The position numbers were made by a program, and so were the translations under genes. DNA of 64,000 nt from Distichodus sexfasciatus. Its lineage: Eukaryota > Chordata > Actinopteri > Characiformes > Distichodontidae. Position 1 is the first letter of the stretch. Each line of letters starts with the position of its first letter. Location: positions 371,001-435,000 of the forward strand of contig JAVGVS010000238.1 of the NCBI GenBank assembly GCA_032718565.1, written 5' to 3'. The notes under the pieces are model-generated. The model made no database searches and had not been told where the DNA came from. It saw only the letters and a program-made list of their open reading frames with translations. Positions 35,168-48,400 of the stretch are shown here, in pieces.

Positions 35168-36481
35168 AGGACAGAGTGTACTGTTAGAGATAATGAAATC
35201 TGTCGTTCCTGTCGTTCTCTTCATTTGCAGCAGCGCAGAAAACATTCTTTCAGTCTTTCAGCTCCATTACTCATCCTCAATCTCTCCTCACTACGCTGCT
35301 GCCCCTCACCACTCCAGGTTCTCTCTCTCTCCATCCATCCATCCATCCATCCATCCATCTCTCTCCTCCTGTGTCCCTGCAACTCCTCATCAAATCACCA
35401 CACATCACAGAGTGGTCAGTATATATTACTTTATTTTCACATTATCATCAGCTTTGAACTTTATTTCCCTTCATTCTGCTAAAATGGTCACCTCTGAATG
35501 TACACGTACTGCAACCTGTCAAAAATATACACATCAACGCAGACTTGTGCTATACTCTGATCAAATGTTTAAAAATCCATTGGCACTGAGGGAGAGAAAG
35601 AAAACTCCAAAAAGAGAGAAAAGAAAAAGACACTGAAAGAGTGAATACATGCAGAGCGTTACATGTGAGCACCAGGTGGAGGAGGAGGAGGAGACGATGC
35701 TCGCGTGATTCTCTCAAACAGAACAGACGCAGGAGTCCGACGGCAGTCCAAAATACTGCCCTTTAGAAAAGAAACCCATCCAGAGTGGAACTGTTAGGCA
35801 CATAATCGCTTCCTTCACACGATCACCCTCGGCTCTGGTGGACGCACAAGTGTTTCATAGATTTGTAGAAAAGACAAACAACCAACAATTCCTTAAAACG
35901 TACCAGTTAAAAATCATTCTTCCGCTGTGTTCTCACAAGTCCACGAGGAATCTTCGGCTGGAAAACCACGGGAACGTGAGAACCCGGGGCGCGGGATCCA
36001 CGTGTCGTTTCTTCATCGTTTTCTTCAATTAAAACCAATAAAATAAAACCCCAACATTTCACTATTCACTTCCAAAACCATAATAAATTCCACGCCTTCT
36101 GTTTTGGAACGCAAGTGGCGTGAAGCGGAAGATAATATTTTTATAAAAACTACAGATGAAGAAGAGCAACCCTGTTACTGTCAAGGAAGAAAACAAATAT
36201 TGATTCTTATGAGCAGTAAAAAGTGTGTCGTTATATATTTCTGGATCGACTTTACGCCACTCGAGTTCCATTAATTAACAAAAGGGAATATCAGTGCACT
36301 TCCTCATTTCCATTTGATATTTCAGCACAAACTGGGAAAAGAATTTTCAGTTTTGGAAACGAATATTGAAAAACACCGTTTTTGGATTATAATTTTAAAA
36401 ACGATGACTAAACGATACACAGATTGTACCCAGGGCTTTTGACTATTTTTCAGGCGAGGTGTTGATCCCGTTCCCGTCCCG

Positions 36482-37737
36482 TTAGATGCTGAGATCTTTG
36501 GAGTTGTCTTTGTAGGCCGTCCTCCGCGGCTCCGGCAGGGTGGTGTTGGCTCGGCTGTTGTTGGTCTTGTATTTACTGTAGTAATCTCTCAGTGGGGCGC
36601 TCCGGTCCTTCTCGTCCTCCCACTCGTCACTGTCGTCGTCGTCGTCTCCGGAGCTGGTAGACAGGTCTCGGCCCAAGCTCCTGGTTCGGTAATTCCGTCC
36701 GTCTCTGGGACCTTCCGGCTCGGAGAACCGGCTCCTTCTTTCCGGGGATCGGCCCCTCAGCAGGGAGTTGTACTTCTGGAAGTTGTTGTCAGAGTCGGGG
36801 GTCCTCCTCATTCGGGGAAGATCCGCATCTGGATAATTTGCTCTGGGCAGGGTGGTGTCGCCGCCCCCTCTGCGGTACGGTCGCTCTGCGGGCGGCGACG
36901 GCGTTGAGCTCGGGTCCCGGAATCGGCTGAAGGCGTCGCGGCCCGGGCGGTCGTTGGACTGGCGGGGGAGAAGGTTCTCACGATTCAGACGGAAGTACGG
37001 ATCTCTGGGGCTCTCCACCCGGTCGTACGTGGCCCGGGGCAGCGGACTCGCCCGGTTGGAGACGGAGTTTAGCGGCTCGTTCAGGACGCTCTCCAATCGG
37101 GACGGAGGTTTGGGAGGCGGAGGTTCCTTCAGCACCACGTCCTCGCCTTGCCGGGGTTTGCCGTTGCGAGGAGCGTCGTCGTAGCGACGGTGCGGGGACT
37201 GGTACCTGTTGCGTTGTGGGGAGCTGTGGAGACGAGGGGAAGTGTAGCGGTTCCCGGGGCGGTAGGGCGAGCGCCGCCTGTGGGGGGACGAGTGACGGTG
37301 GTGGTGTTGGTGGTGGCGTCGGTCGGGCGAGCGGCCGTGTCGTTGTCCGTGGCGACCGTCCAGCGCGTTGTCGGCGCTGCGGGCGCGGTGCCGCTTCTCG
37401 GGCGAGCGATGCCTGCGGTGGTGATGATGGTGCGAGTCGTCCTTGCTGGACTTCTTCTCGGTTTTCTTGTGGTTATCTTTGCTGTGGCCGTGACCGTGGC
37501 GTTTGCTTCGGCCCTTCTTCTCCGGAGAGCGGTGTTTGCGGTTGCCGTGGTGATGGTGGTTGGAGCGATGGTGATGACCGTGACCCTGACCCCCCTCTCG
37601 CCCCTTCCTGTCCTCGTTGCGCGATGCTTTATGGAGGTCTGGTGGAGAGCTGGGTTCCGGTGGCGTGTGGTTTACTGGAGCGGACGATTTCACTTCCGAA
37701 ACAGTTTGAGCCCCGACGATGGTGCCGTTGCTGCCGT
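36482..37737 (-). CDS. magi1: magi1 last exon: long His/Arg/Ser-rich C-terminus
   Basis: Acceptor GTTCCAG on the - strand; TAA at 36482-36484. The 417 residues start DGSNGTIVGAQTVSEVKSSA, then PPDLHKASRNEDRKG, repeated RSPEKK, RSPEKR and RSPDRR motifs, a HARARSADNALD-like stretch equivalent to the human SADNTLE segment, a PPPPKPPSR proline run, an acidic SGDDDDDSDEWEDEKD patch and the end KDLSI. It contains His clusters (HHHRSNHHHHG, DDSHHHHHRRH, RRHHQHHHRH). Predicted disordered and nuclear-targeting-like in composition; the human long isoform has similar RSPERR repeats. Confidence 0.95.
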
Positions 37738-39746
37738 CTGGAACACAAACAGGACGTTGTAGGTACAGTAGAGGAATACGTTTATCAATTTATCAGGCCT
37801 GAGGTTTCCAAAATGCCAACGTTGTGAATTGTTTTATTTTAGCAAAATTTGATTTGTGGGTAAAGTGATTTATCAGGTTTCTAAAACCGTTTGTACAAAC
37901 TGACTTTATCTAAATGAAATTTCTGGATTTTCTGGACGAGGGGCCGTCACCTTTGCCAGTGCCGTCTGGAACATTAACAGGGTACAGTAAAGGAATGTAT
38001 TTATGCCTATGTTGTAAATTTTGTAAAAATGTTTATGTATGTTTCTGCAAAATGAAAATTTGAGAGAAAATAAAGTGAATAAAGTAAGGTATAGGCCGAG
38101 TTAGCTCGATACATAAGGGTCAATATCGGTATAACATTTTTAATTTCTGAAAAATGACTTTTTAAACCCTTCAGGTGAGGCTGATTGTCTGGAGCGGCCA
38201 ATTTATCACTTTTAGAGCCTCGACGGTGGGGCTGTGGCCGTTCGGAACTTAAACGAGGGTAAAGTGAAGGAACATATTAGGCCGGGTGAAGCTGGATTAG
38301 TCGGGGCTGATGTTTCCAACAAAGTTTTGTTAAAACTGAAATGATTTCAGCAAAATAAACATTTTTAGAGAAATTTACTTTGTAAACGTACATTTCCAAA
38401 TAATTTATGAAGCCAATCATGTCATTATGAATGTGAAAACTGTTCTATATTTTTCCACGAGCCGAGATTGAGTTTGTCCGTTCCAGCTCTTGGCTCTGCT
38501 TGTTGGGATCCAGCGCAGGTCGTCAAGCTGCTGATAAGCTGAGTGGAGTGCGTGGTGAGCCATTAGCACAGTTAGGAGGGCAGTAATGAGGCTGGTGACA
38601 TGATCATCTTTTTAATGTGCTAATTGCTTCAGCAGTTTCGCTGCACGTCAAATTAAAGAGAGACGCCGATAAAACGCGAGCGACCGCATGCTGGAGAGCC
38701 CCGTCTGCCACGAGCGGCGATGCTGCAGCCAAAGCTTAACACACGCAAGTGAATGGCTTTATGAACGCTATTTATGCTGCCGTTATGTTTTCCATCAAGT
38801 CGTCACGGGTAATTTGCCTCTGATTTAAACACAAGCTGAGACTTTAAACACGTCCTGGATTTAACGAGCCTCCTCCTGAACGAGGAAGAAAAACGCTCCT
38901 GCTCAGAGCCTAAAGAGAGACGCACGCTGCAGCTTGGATCATAACTTTGGTAAGTGTTATCTTTTCCGAATCCAGAATTCAGTTTGCAGTCGGCCCTTTA
39001 TATTGATGACCTTCAGTAAAAACTAGGGGCGCACGATACGGGAATTATTGACCGATGCCGATATCCGATGTTTTTCCACACTTTTTGTGACACTTAGAGT
39101 TTTGGCACAAAATAACACCGTACATTTTAAGACAGAAGGCGTGGGCTGTATAAAATCCCACCTCGGACTTTGGACATGTCTGGCACAAGCGCTACCTTTT
39201 CCATGCGCAATAAAGCGTCATCAAATATCGGCTGGAAATATCAGGCAAATCTAAGCACCAATTAATTTTTAAAAACCAATTATCGGCCAATTCCAATACG
39301 ATTCCGATATTATCGTGCGTCCCTAATACAACTCTCTACATGGTCCAGGTGTAAAAGTAATCTCTACTATTAAATCGAGCCACAGAAGGTGCGAACCTGC
39401 CAATCTGTCTTTCCCGAGAGATGCGTCAGAATCGAGACGATGGTAACGTCTTTTCACATGAACGTCCACATGAATTAGGGGTTGACCGATTATCAGTGCT
39501 GATATTTATCACTTTCAGTAGAATCCAATCAATATCACGATTGATTGAACATCTTACTTTACTTTGTTGGTTTTGATGAATTGCCCAACCCTCGTTATTG
39601 ATATGGATCATTTTTAACCAATATCCGGAGCAAATTTAAACACTGAAAAATGAAATTTAAATTTAAACTGATAAACAACTATTGGAAATGTGCTATTTCT
39701 TCTGATGCATCTGCCTCTTTGTGTCTGAAGTCAGCAGTGTGTCTTC

Positions 39747-39781
<35 letters not shown>

Positions 39782-42110
39782 CCTCTATTATCTGGAGAAA
39801 AGTCCTGTGAAAATAAACCCTGTGAATTAATTGTGAATAGTCATCAAATCAGTCGACCCCTAATATGAACACACTCAAACACACAGATAAATCTCAGAAG
39901 CGTGACTCTCTGGGACGTGATGACGGCAGCAGCCCCAGCAATGCATCATGGGAGGATGGATTTAATCTCGTCATGGAGCGAGAGCGAGTGCGAGCGATGG
40001 AGGCCGGCTGGAGAGTAACAAGAAACAGAAAACGGACACGACGGCTACAAACCGTGGTCTGGTTTTGGCAGAAAGCGGGGTCTCCTGCCTTATCGTTTCG
40101 GGCAGCAGCCTGGGGGGCGGCAATCGCTGTGGGGGTGGGACGAGCAGAAATACCACACCCCAAATAAAAAGGAGCAGAAAAAAGAGAGAGAGAGAGAGCA
40201 GAAGATTTAGAGCCCTGAAAACAAGAGACACCAGAGATAACCAGGTGAGTTTATTTGCAATGGAAAAGGTGTTTATTCGCTCAATTAGTCAAATCAAAGA
40301 TAGAGGTTGTCCATAAAATGCCTCCCACACCCTCGAGTGAAAAATAAAAGATGAACACAGAGAGAGAGAGAGAGAGACAGAACACCAGCGAAGCTTCATG
40401 GACATGGTGGGACACACACATTCTCTTATTGTCCTTCACACACATGAACATGAAGCGATTCACACTGCAAACACAAGCTCCAAAAACGTAGAAGAATGAA
40501 AAAGAAAAGTAGAAAATTAAAACCTTACAAAAATAAACAACCTCACAGAGTCGTCGCGTTTGAGAAAAAAAATGACATCACATTCAGAACCAAAAACATG
40601 AAATAAGTGTAAAAATAACGGCGTCGGTGGTGATCTCAGCACAGCACAGTCTTCCATAAATATTATGGAGAAAAATTAAAAAGTCGGTTTCAAAAGAATT
40701 TCACGTCATGCAGCAACGGACAGAGATGATCCAGAAGAGGATTTACGGAAATGAAATTTATGGAGTAAACAGGAGGATGAGAGCTGGCGGACGCTGAGGA
40801 CGGGCATCTGTTCTGGGATCAGTCAGCAGTCTCTTTTCTACGCATTAACTGTGTAGGTGACGCAGCTAACAGGCCCTAGAACAGCAGGACAGCGTGGAGC
40901 GAGATAAAAGTGGTGTTCTAGAACCTTCTCACAGTTTGTCAAGTCTCTTAAAGTCGTCTCAGTAGCGTTACATTCACCTTCAATAAATATCATAAATATG
41001 GGGATCTGCGTCCACACCGAGAGGCCTGCGGGAGATCTGCTGCTTCCCACGGTTTTTAAAAAATATATCCTTCCATCCGGGGCTCTGGGGGAAATTTAAA
41101 AAGCTAAAATCCAGTTTTAGTTTAGAAGTCGTCGTCGTTACCTTCTCGCTCTGCTTTGCTCTGTGTTTAGCGTTTGGTTTAAGATTAAAAAGTCAACATA
41201 AAAATGCAAAAAGCATGTGAGAACACACCCGCTACCCAAAGACAGAACCATAGAAGGAAGATAAAAACATAAGAGCTGGGGTTGCCAGTCAGAGCCTGGT
41301 GCGCGGAGAGAGAGAGAGAGAGAGAGAGCGCAGGATGGCGTCAAAGGCAGCAGGTAGAGGGCCGACCCCCGGCAGCAGGTGGACAGGTGTGTTGGTGCGG
41401 GTGCAGGTGTGGCCCCTCCCTCCCGGTGAGGTCAGGGTCGGGGTCAGGGTGTGTAGAGGGGGCAGAAGGGCACGTTCTCGTAGATGATGCACCCACCATA
41501 CTCGGGCACGGAGCCGTCGCCGCGCTTCAGCAGCAGGTGAACCGAACCTCCTCCGCTCTTTATCAACTCGATGGCTCGAGCGTGCTTCATCCCTTTAGTG
41601 CTCTCTCCGTTTATCTCCAGAATCTCATCCCCCACCTGAGAGAGAGAGAGAGACAGAGAGAGAGAGAAACATGAAGGGCGAGAACAAACAGAGATGCAGA
41701 CGGAGAGATAAAGAGAGAGGTGGCAGAACAAAAGCAAGAGAGAGAGAGAGAGGGAGGAAGGGAACGAGGGAGAGAAGTCTGATCATGTAGTGTCACTGTG
41801 TGTGAGTGTGTTCATGTATTTATGGCATTGTGGGGACCTTTTTGTCCCTAAAATCACTTTTATCTGTTTTTTGGGCTTTGTGTGGACATTTGAGAGGTCA
41901 CCATGAGGAGAAATGACTTTATAGTAAATGTGTTTGTTTTATTTGAGAAACTAAAAGAGGTAAAAGATGTGCTTTTGGTTACTGAGGTTAAGGTTAGGGT
42001 TAGGATTAGGTGTAGCTGTAAAATTATATACTTTAGTCATTATGGGAGTCTATGGAAAGACCTCACAAAGATAGTAATACAAGAGTGTGTGTGCGTGTGC
42101 GCGTGTGTGG

Positions 42111-42158
<48 letters not shown>

Positions 42159-42188
42159 AGTGTGTGTGCGCGTGTGTGGAGTGTGTGC

Positions 42189-42227
<39 letters not shown>

Positions 42228-42278
42228 CGTGTGTGTGTGCGTGCGTGTGTGTGTGCGTGTGTGGAGTGTGTGTGTGGA

Positions 42279-42311
<33 letters not shown>

Positions 42312-42378
42312 GAGTGTGTGCGTGTGTGTGTGTGTGTGTGTGTGCGTGTGTGTGTGCGTGTGTGTGTGCGTGTGTGGA

Positions 42379-42411
<33 letters not shown>

Positions 42412-45400
42412 GAGTGTGTGTGTGTGTGCGCGTGTGTGGAGTGTGTGTGTGTGTGCGCGCGTGTGTGGAGTGTGTGTGTGTGTGCGTGTGGAGTGTGAGT
42501 GTGTGTGCGCGTGTGTGGAGTGTGTGTGTGTGTGCGTGCGTGTGTGTTGTACCCTCATTTTCCCGCTGCGCACCGCCGCTCCCTCCTCGGCCAATCGCAG
42601 CACGTACAGGTCCATGTTGTACTCACGACCCCCTCGCAGACTGAAGCCAAAACCCTTACTGTCCCTCTCCAGGTCCACCGAGTACATCTCATCCTGCAAC
42701 ACACACACACCACGCAAATAAGCAGTATTTAGATCATCAATGAATCACTCCTGTTTCCCCTGATCAATCAATTACTCTGTTTTTAAAAAGACAGAAAGAT
42801 GTAGATAAAAGAAACACCACATTTAAAACATCCTGAACAGCATTAAAAACTCATTTCTATAACCTGGCTTTGTATAATTATTACTGTTAATTTACTGTAT
42901 CCCTACTTCTCCATATTTGATGTTTATTTATTTTAGCGTTAAGTTGTTCCTCATAACCATTTCATTGTTTATATTTTTATTTATATTTTTTAACTTATTG
43001 TATATCCTCCTGGGTAAAACTTGCATCATATCTGATCAACATTTTTTATTTCGGACTGATTTTATGGCATCGTTGATCATTAAATCAATGTATTAGTGTA
43101 GATCGATACATCGTAACATCCCTAAGCGGTTAGAATCGATTATATCAATAATTTCTTGCAGCTGTAATATATTTACAGAGCAGTGGGAAGCGTAACGGTT
43201 AGGGAGATGGTCCCGGTTCATATCCCAGACCGGTAAAGGTACCACTGAGGTACTCATGAGTAAGGTACCGTCCCCAGGCACTGCTCCCCACTTGCTGCAC
43301 ATGTCAGCTGACCACTGCTCTTTCACGAATCGGTCAAATGCAGAGTTCACGTTTTGTCGGATGGTATGTTGCTCATGAGTACCTCAGTGGTACCTTTACC
43401 GTTCCAGAATGTGAACTAACGCCCCTCCAATAATGGTGTCGACTCCCTAACCCTACCTCATAACACTAGCGACTGCTGGACTGACGCTAAGAGACCGTTG
43501 ATCATTGTATCGATCAGTGTAGTTTGATATATCATCACATCCCTAATCGGTTATCACAGATTACATCAACAAGCTCCTCCAGCTCTAATAAATACACAAC
43601 CCAAAGTCACTACATTTCTCTTTTAGAGCTGGACTGTGGTGTCTGGAGAGCAGATCTGCAGGAAAGTCGCCCTCGTATCTGATGGGAAAGAGTGGCCAAA
43701 GAGCAGCATGAATAATAGATAAGAGCAGCTCGGGGCGGCGGGGGCATTTTGGGGGAGAAAGAGAGGGCACGAGGGGCGTCTGAAAAACACCACAGAACAA
43801 AGAGGGACGGAACACACACTCTCCTGAACCCTCTCAGAGCTGGGGAATATCAAACAGCAGGATGGAATAGAAAGATCACACACACACACACACACTTTCA
43901 CTGATAATATCACATCCAGCTCTGGGCTTTCGTCTGGAACAGTCTCACTATTCACTGTCCCTACTGTTATCGTGTTAAATCACATTTTGGAGTGTTCTGG
44001 ACAGCAGGTAGAAAGATAAAAATCCACTACGAACACACAGCTCCAGCAGCGGAAGGGACAAAAAAAAATGTGTGTGTGAGGCGTGGAATTACCACCTGTT
44101 AAATCGAGCTTAAAAGAAACGTTGCAGTCGAAATACACGTCCATTCACACTCAACACCGCATAATGAATACATGTTTTAACCACAGCCTCTCCAAGCAGA
44201 GTGATGTTAGCGCGGGTGTGTGGGAAGAGAGGGCACTCAGCAGGAGTGTGTGTGTGTGTGTTTAGAGCGGTGAAGTGTGTACTCATGTGGTGTGGAGCAG
44301 CTCTACCTGGTTGGTAGGATGTGTAGGAGCCGGTGGAGGAGGAACTTGAGGCGCTTTGAACTCAAACGATTCCTGTTTTGGTTTGGTGTTGTTTCTGAGG
44401 AAAAATGGGAGGAAAAGGTGTTCAACACAAACTCACATACAATATGAACACGACACGGTCAAGCGGAGAATGAAACACCCAAACTGAGGTAACAGATTTA
44501 TCATTTTTACAAAAAATTCTTCTGCTTGTAGTTCACACCGTCAGCCCGGAGTGTGCACACGATTATCGGAATTATCCCCCCCCCCAAAAAGGACCCATGA
44601 TAAAAGTACAACATAATAATAGTTGTATTGGTAATAATGAGGTGATATCGGTCAGCCCTGGCTTGTTGTGTCATTTTGCACTTCATTATTACATTATTAC
44701 AGCTGAGTGATAGTGTAAAAGATGTTTGTTGTGTGTGTGTGGGCTGCATGTCTACCTTGGTTCAGGTGCAGATTGTTGTTGAGAGGTGTGTGTGGTTGTG
44801 ATGGTTGCAATCTTCTCAGCGTTGGTCAGCAGAGACGCGTTGGAGGATTCTGGGAATGACAAGACAAATGTGTTTTCACACCGTGCACATCACTAACGTC
44901 AGGCTTCATCACCATACCATATTATATCGCTTCAACGTCTGCCGATAGAACGATTCAGGAGCCAATATGTATTAATGCTTTTACTCTCCAGTTTTACTTG
45001 AAAAGCACTCGCTCATTCACACTGCTCTAACATTGACTTATCTCAATCTAATTTCACAGAAACATCTTTATATGACACACACACTCACACAAGAAACACA
45101 CATGAACAATGATGCTGGAGCTGGTGCTTTAACTACTTAGGTGCTGTGTCATGCTAGGTCTGGTGCAATATTTTACTTGGCATCTTACTTGCTGTGCAAC
45201 CTACACCTTGTGTGTATATAACTTTTGTTGCATCCCACATTCATTCCCTGGTGCAATGTATTAAAGACCTGTATTTTTAAATTTTATATTGTTATTTTCT
45301 AAATCTTTGCTGTGTGCATCTGCGGGCTAGCCCCAAACGTCATCTCGTTGTACTGGTACAATGACAATAAAGCATCTATCTATCTATAAGAAAATTAAAA

Positions 45401-48400
45401 CAAAGTAGTAAGAAGAATAAAAATAATGAAAATGAAACGCACATTTAAGTGATGCTTTGTAAGCAAATGAACAAGGGTAAAAACATGCATTCATAGCCCA
45501 AGTTTCTACAAATAAATATTGGAAAAATGGCAGTTAAGAGGAGAAAAACTACCATCGCGGTCCTGGAACAGCCATTTTGCATTAAATGTGCATATTTAAT
45601 ATGAATATTCTAAACAGACAACCTATTAAATAATAAACAGTATCTCTATAAAGTCTGAGCTACAAGTAGAAAATGAAGATGTGCAGTCAGATGAAGAAAA
45701 CCACAATTACAACACTGAAATGGATTTTTGTGCATTAAATGTGCAAAAACATGCATAGATCAATTTTTTGACAATTCCAGTTTTTGCAAGAGGAGTATAT
45801 ATATCTGCAGAAATTACGCACTACGAACTTAGAGAACCCTAATAAATGTAAATGTATATTCAATATAAATACAAGTTTACAGTAAAGTATTAAATTAAAA
45901 CTATTTATAAAGTGGTAGTCGATATATTGATATATTCGATGCATTGCGCAGCCGTACTGTGCAGGAGGACGTGTGTGTCGTGGAGGACGGTCACGCTTCT
46001 GACGGGAAGTCTGTGGATTCTAAAATAGTCCGGTTCATGTCACCTCTCCCCCTCTCTTCTCTCCATCCGTCTCTCTCTCCCTCTTTCTGTCATTTCCACC
46101 CCAGTGGTCATAGCAGGGCCTGCATTTTTCGCTTGTGTTTTCCCCCTCTCTCTCTCTCTCTTTCTCTCCCCCTCTCTCCATCCCCGAGCCCTTCAGCAGC
46201 CGGATGCAGGAGCTTCAGCCGTGTGTCACAGAATAAATTATCCTTAATGCAGAGGAAGAGGGAAATATCCAGGGGAGAACAATATTACCGCCGACCGTCT
46301 CTCTCCGTCCCTCCATCGTCTCGGCACAGAGCCGGAATGAGCCGCGCTTCTCTTCTGATTAAAGTCATCACCTGGCCCTCGGCGACGGTGATGCTGCGCT
46401 TGGCGACGTGCGTTACGGCTGAGTGTAGCCTTACTGATGCAGCTGCCCTCTTTATTACACCCCTCTTTTACTCTCTTTCAGGGCTGGGCAATTTGTCGAA
46501 AATTAATCGACACCGATATTCAGAAGCTGAATGATATTTGATCATTTTTAACACTGTCTTAGCTCTTTTTAAAAGAAGAATTCCTCCATAAAGATATCCC
46601 AGCTTTAATATTTCCTTATTTCCTCTGCTACCTCTCGACTGACCTGTCCCCCCAAAGTGTGATGTTTGTGTATGTATGGTCGGAGGGGTCCAATTTCGCT
46701 GCATGTAACAGCGTATGTGACAAATAAAGGCTCAATTCAATTCAATAGTTGAACATATTTACAGCACAAACCAAAATCATACACTTGAGGTAATCGAAGT
46801 AAAACGTTCAACTAATTGTGATATTGATTTGAGGTCATATTGGGCGATACTGGGTGCCCTACTCACATCAGAGCTGAAACTTTTTTCAGAAACGCTGTTT
46901 TTTAGGGATGCACCGATTGCAATTTTCTTGGCCGATTCCGATTACCGATTTTTTTGCAAGTCTGATCGGCCGATATAGATTTTTCCGATACCAATTTTTT
47001 TCCCAGATGCGAGTAGTCGACGACATCGACACAAAGAAATGGGTTTCAACTTTTTTAATGTAACACGGTAGTTACTTTCCCTGTTTACTAGTTACTTTTA
47101 TAATAGTGACATATAATAATGGCAGCTCCAGCAAACACAAACAAAAAACTAATTTTCTTTAATATAATGCTTTATTTCCATAACAAATTTTCTTTACAAA
47201 TTTAAATAAATAAAATGTAACTCGTAAAATGTAAAATGCCACAACTCCAGTAACTCGACGTCCAAAAAGTAACACCTACTTGACAATGTGTATTTTGGGC
47301 AGAGGTGATTTATCAGATTTCTGAAGCCTGTATCTCAACTATGGAAAACGGCTGATCATCTAGTGATCGTCTTGTGATTGACTTGTGCATCTGTGTTTAT
47401 AGTTTTGATAAACTATATCTTGCGTTTAATCTACCTGTCGCCGTTCCTCTTTCTACGTCATCTTTGGTTTTTCTGTAAAAACTGTCTGTAACATGCAGTC
47501 AATCACAAGACCAGGAGCCATCGGCCAATAGGATTCGCAGACAGAAGCTGCCAAAACCCCGCCCCCAAACTGCCAAAACCCGCCCCCTTTCAAACCGCGA
47601 GGACATTTAACACATCGAGAGGAAAAAAGACAATAGCGAGAGGAAAAATACAGTTCGCGTGCAATATTATCACAACCGCGCACTCGATTCTTAATTTTGT
47701 GCTCTCGAGTTTCACATCTGCATGAGCAACTTTGAAATTTACGCCTGCGAATTTTTTGCGGCAAGCCATTTTGCGCGCTCTAGTTTTGGCATTGATGTGA
47801 CGCCATACTCACGCACCCAAAATTCATTTCGTCGCCGCACGACGTCACCCCATTCAAAGTGAATGAGAAACGCCTCCGTTGAGCGTACATGTGAACGCTG
47901 CCTGAATGCGAGCGTGGCTGTGCTGCAAGTAATGCGCATGCGCAAGATCGGTTTGAAATCGGCAATACGTGTGAGTGATCGGCCGATCGATCGGTGCATC
48001 CCTACAGTTTTTATCTTGTGTATGAATAATATTCACACAAAGTCACAAAAATAGGACAAATCTCAGGTTTTACTAGCATTTAGGGGATGACAAATGTCTT
48101 CAAATTTAGTTGTTTCATTAACATGTCTGTTTTAAAAATGATTGCATCCCATAGCGATAAAAAAAGCTCAGTATCGGCACTGATAATCTGATAATCGGCC
48201 GAGAGCTAGAGAAACCCTGGAGAAAAACAAGCTATATGCTGGGAATCTAAAGAGACAGGAAACCTGAGCCGTCTGCTGCTTACTTCAGCTCTCTCTCTCT
48301 CATTATTCCACACTTAATTGAGCTGAATGTGCAATATATCATATTACAGGGACGCCTCTCACACACACACACACACACACACACACTTGTATTACTATCT

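Larger units (their letters stand above)
32250..36481. other. Intergenic region and probable magi1 3' UTR
   Basis: From 32250 to 34350 no supported feature is seen. A SINE is at 34370-34622 and a purine/GA tract at 34795-35165. From about 35430 to 36481 the - strand is the likely 3' UTR of the long magi1 transcript: two - strand AATAAA signals lie at 35430-35435 and 35460-35465. A run of CATC repeats is at 35332-35360. Confidence 0.5.
37738..41443 (-). other. magi1 intron between the short- and long-isoform 3' ends
   Basis: Includes MITEs at 39024-39325 and 39476-39862. For the short transcript, - strand AATAAA signals occur at 40272-40277 and 40250-40255, giving a possible 3' UTR of about 1.2 kb. 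No other coding evidence. The part at 38500-38700 is less repetitive and could be conserved non-coding sequence. Confidence 0.5.

Noticed and set aside
37148..37827. Two long open frames on the + strand opposite the magi1 last exon
   Set aside because: Shadows of the GC-rich, Arg/His-coding exon on the - strand.
41985..42010. GGTTAGGGTTAGGATTAGG as an interstitial telomere
   Set aside because: Only about two TTAGGG-like units, inside a dispersed repeat that has a second copy at 48362-48515.
41903..42721. Cys/Val-rich 272-residue frame, and His/Thr-rich frame on the other strand
   Set aside because: Both are translations of the TG/CA repeat; only the PDZ5 part on the - strand (42693-42553) is a real exon.
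47453..47764. 103-residue frame within the hAT-like element as a transposase
   Set aside because: No hAT dimerisation or catalytic motifs; the frame crosses the GC-rich block and is not conserved in the 1-923 copy as far as can be read.
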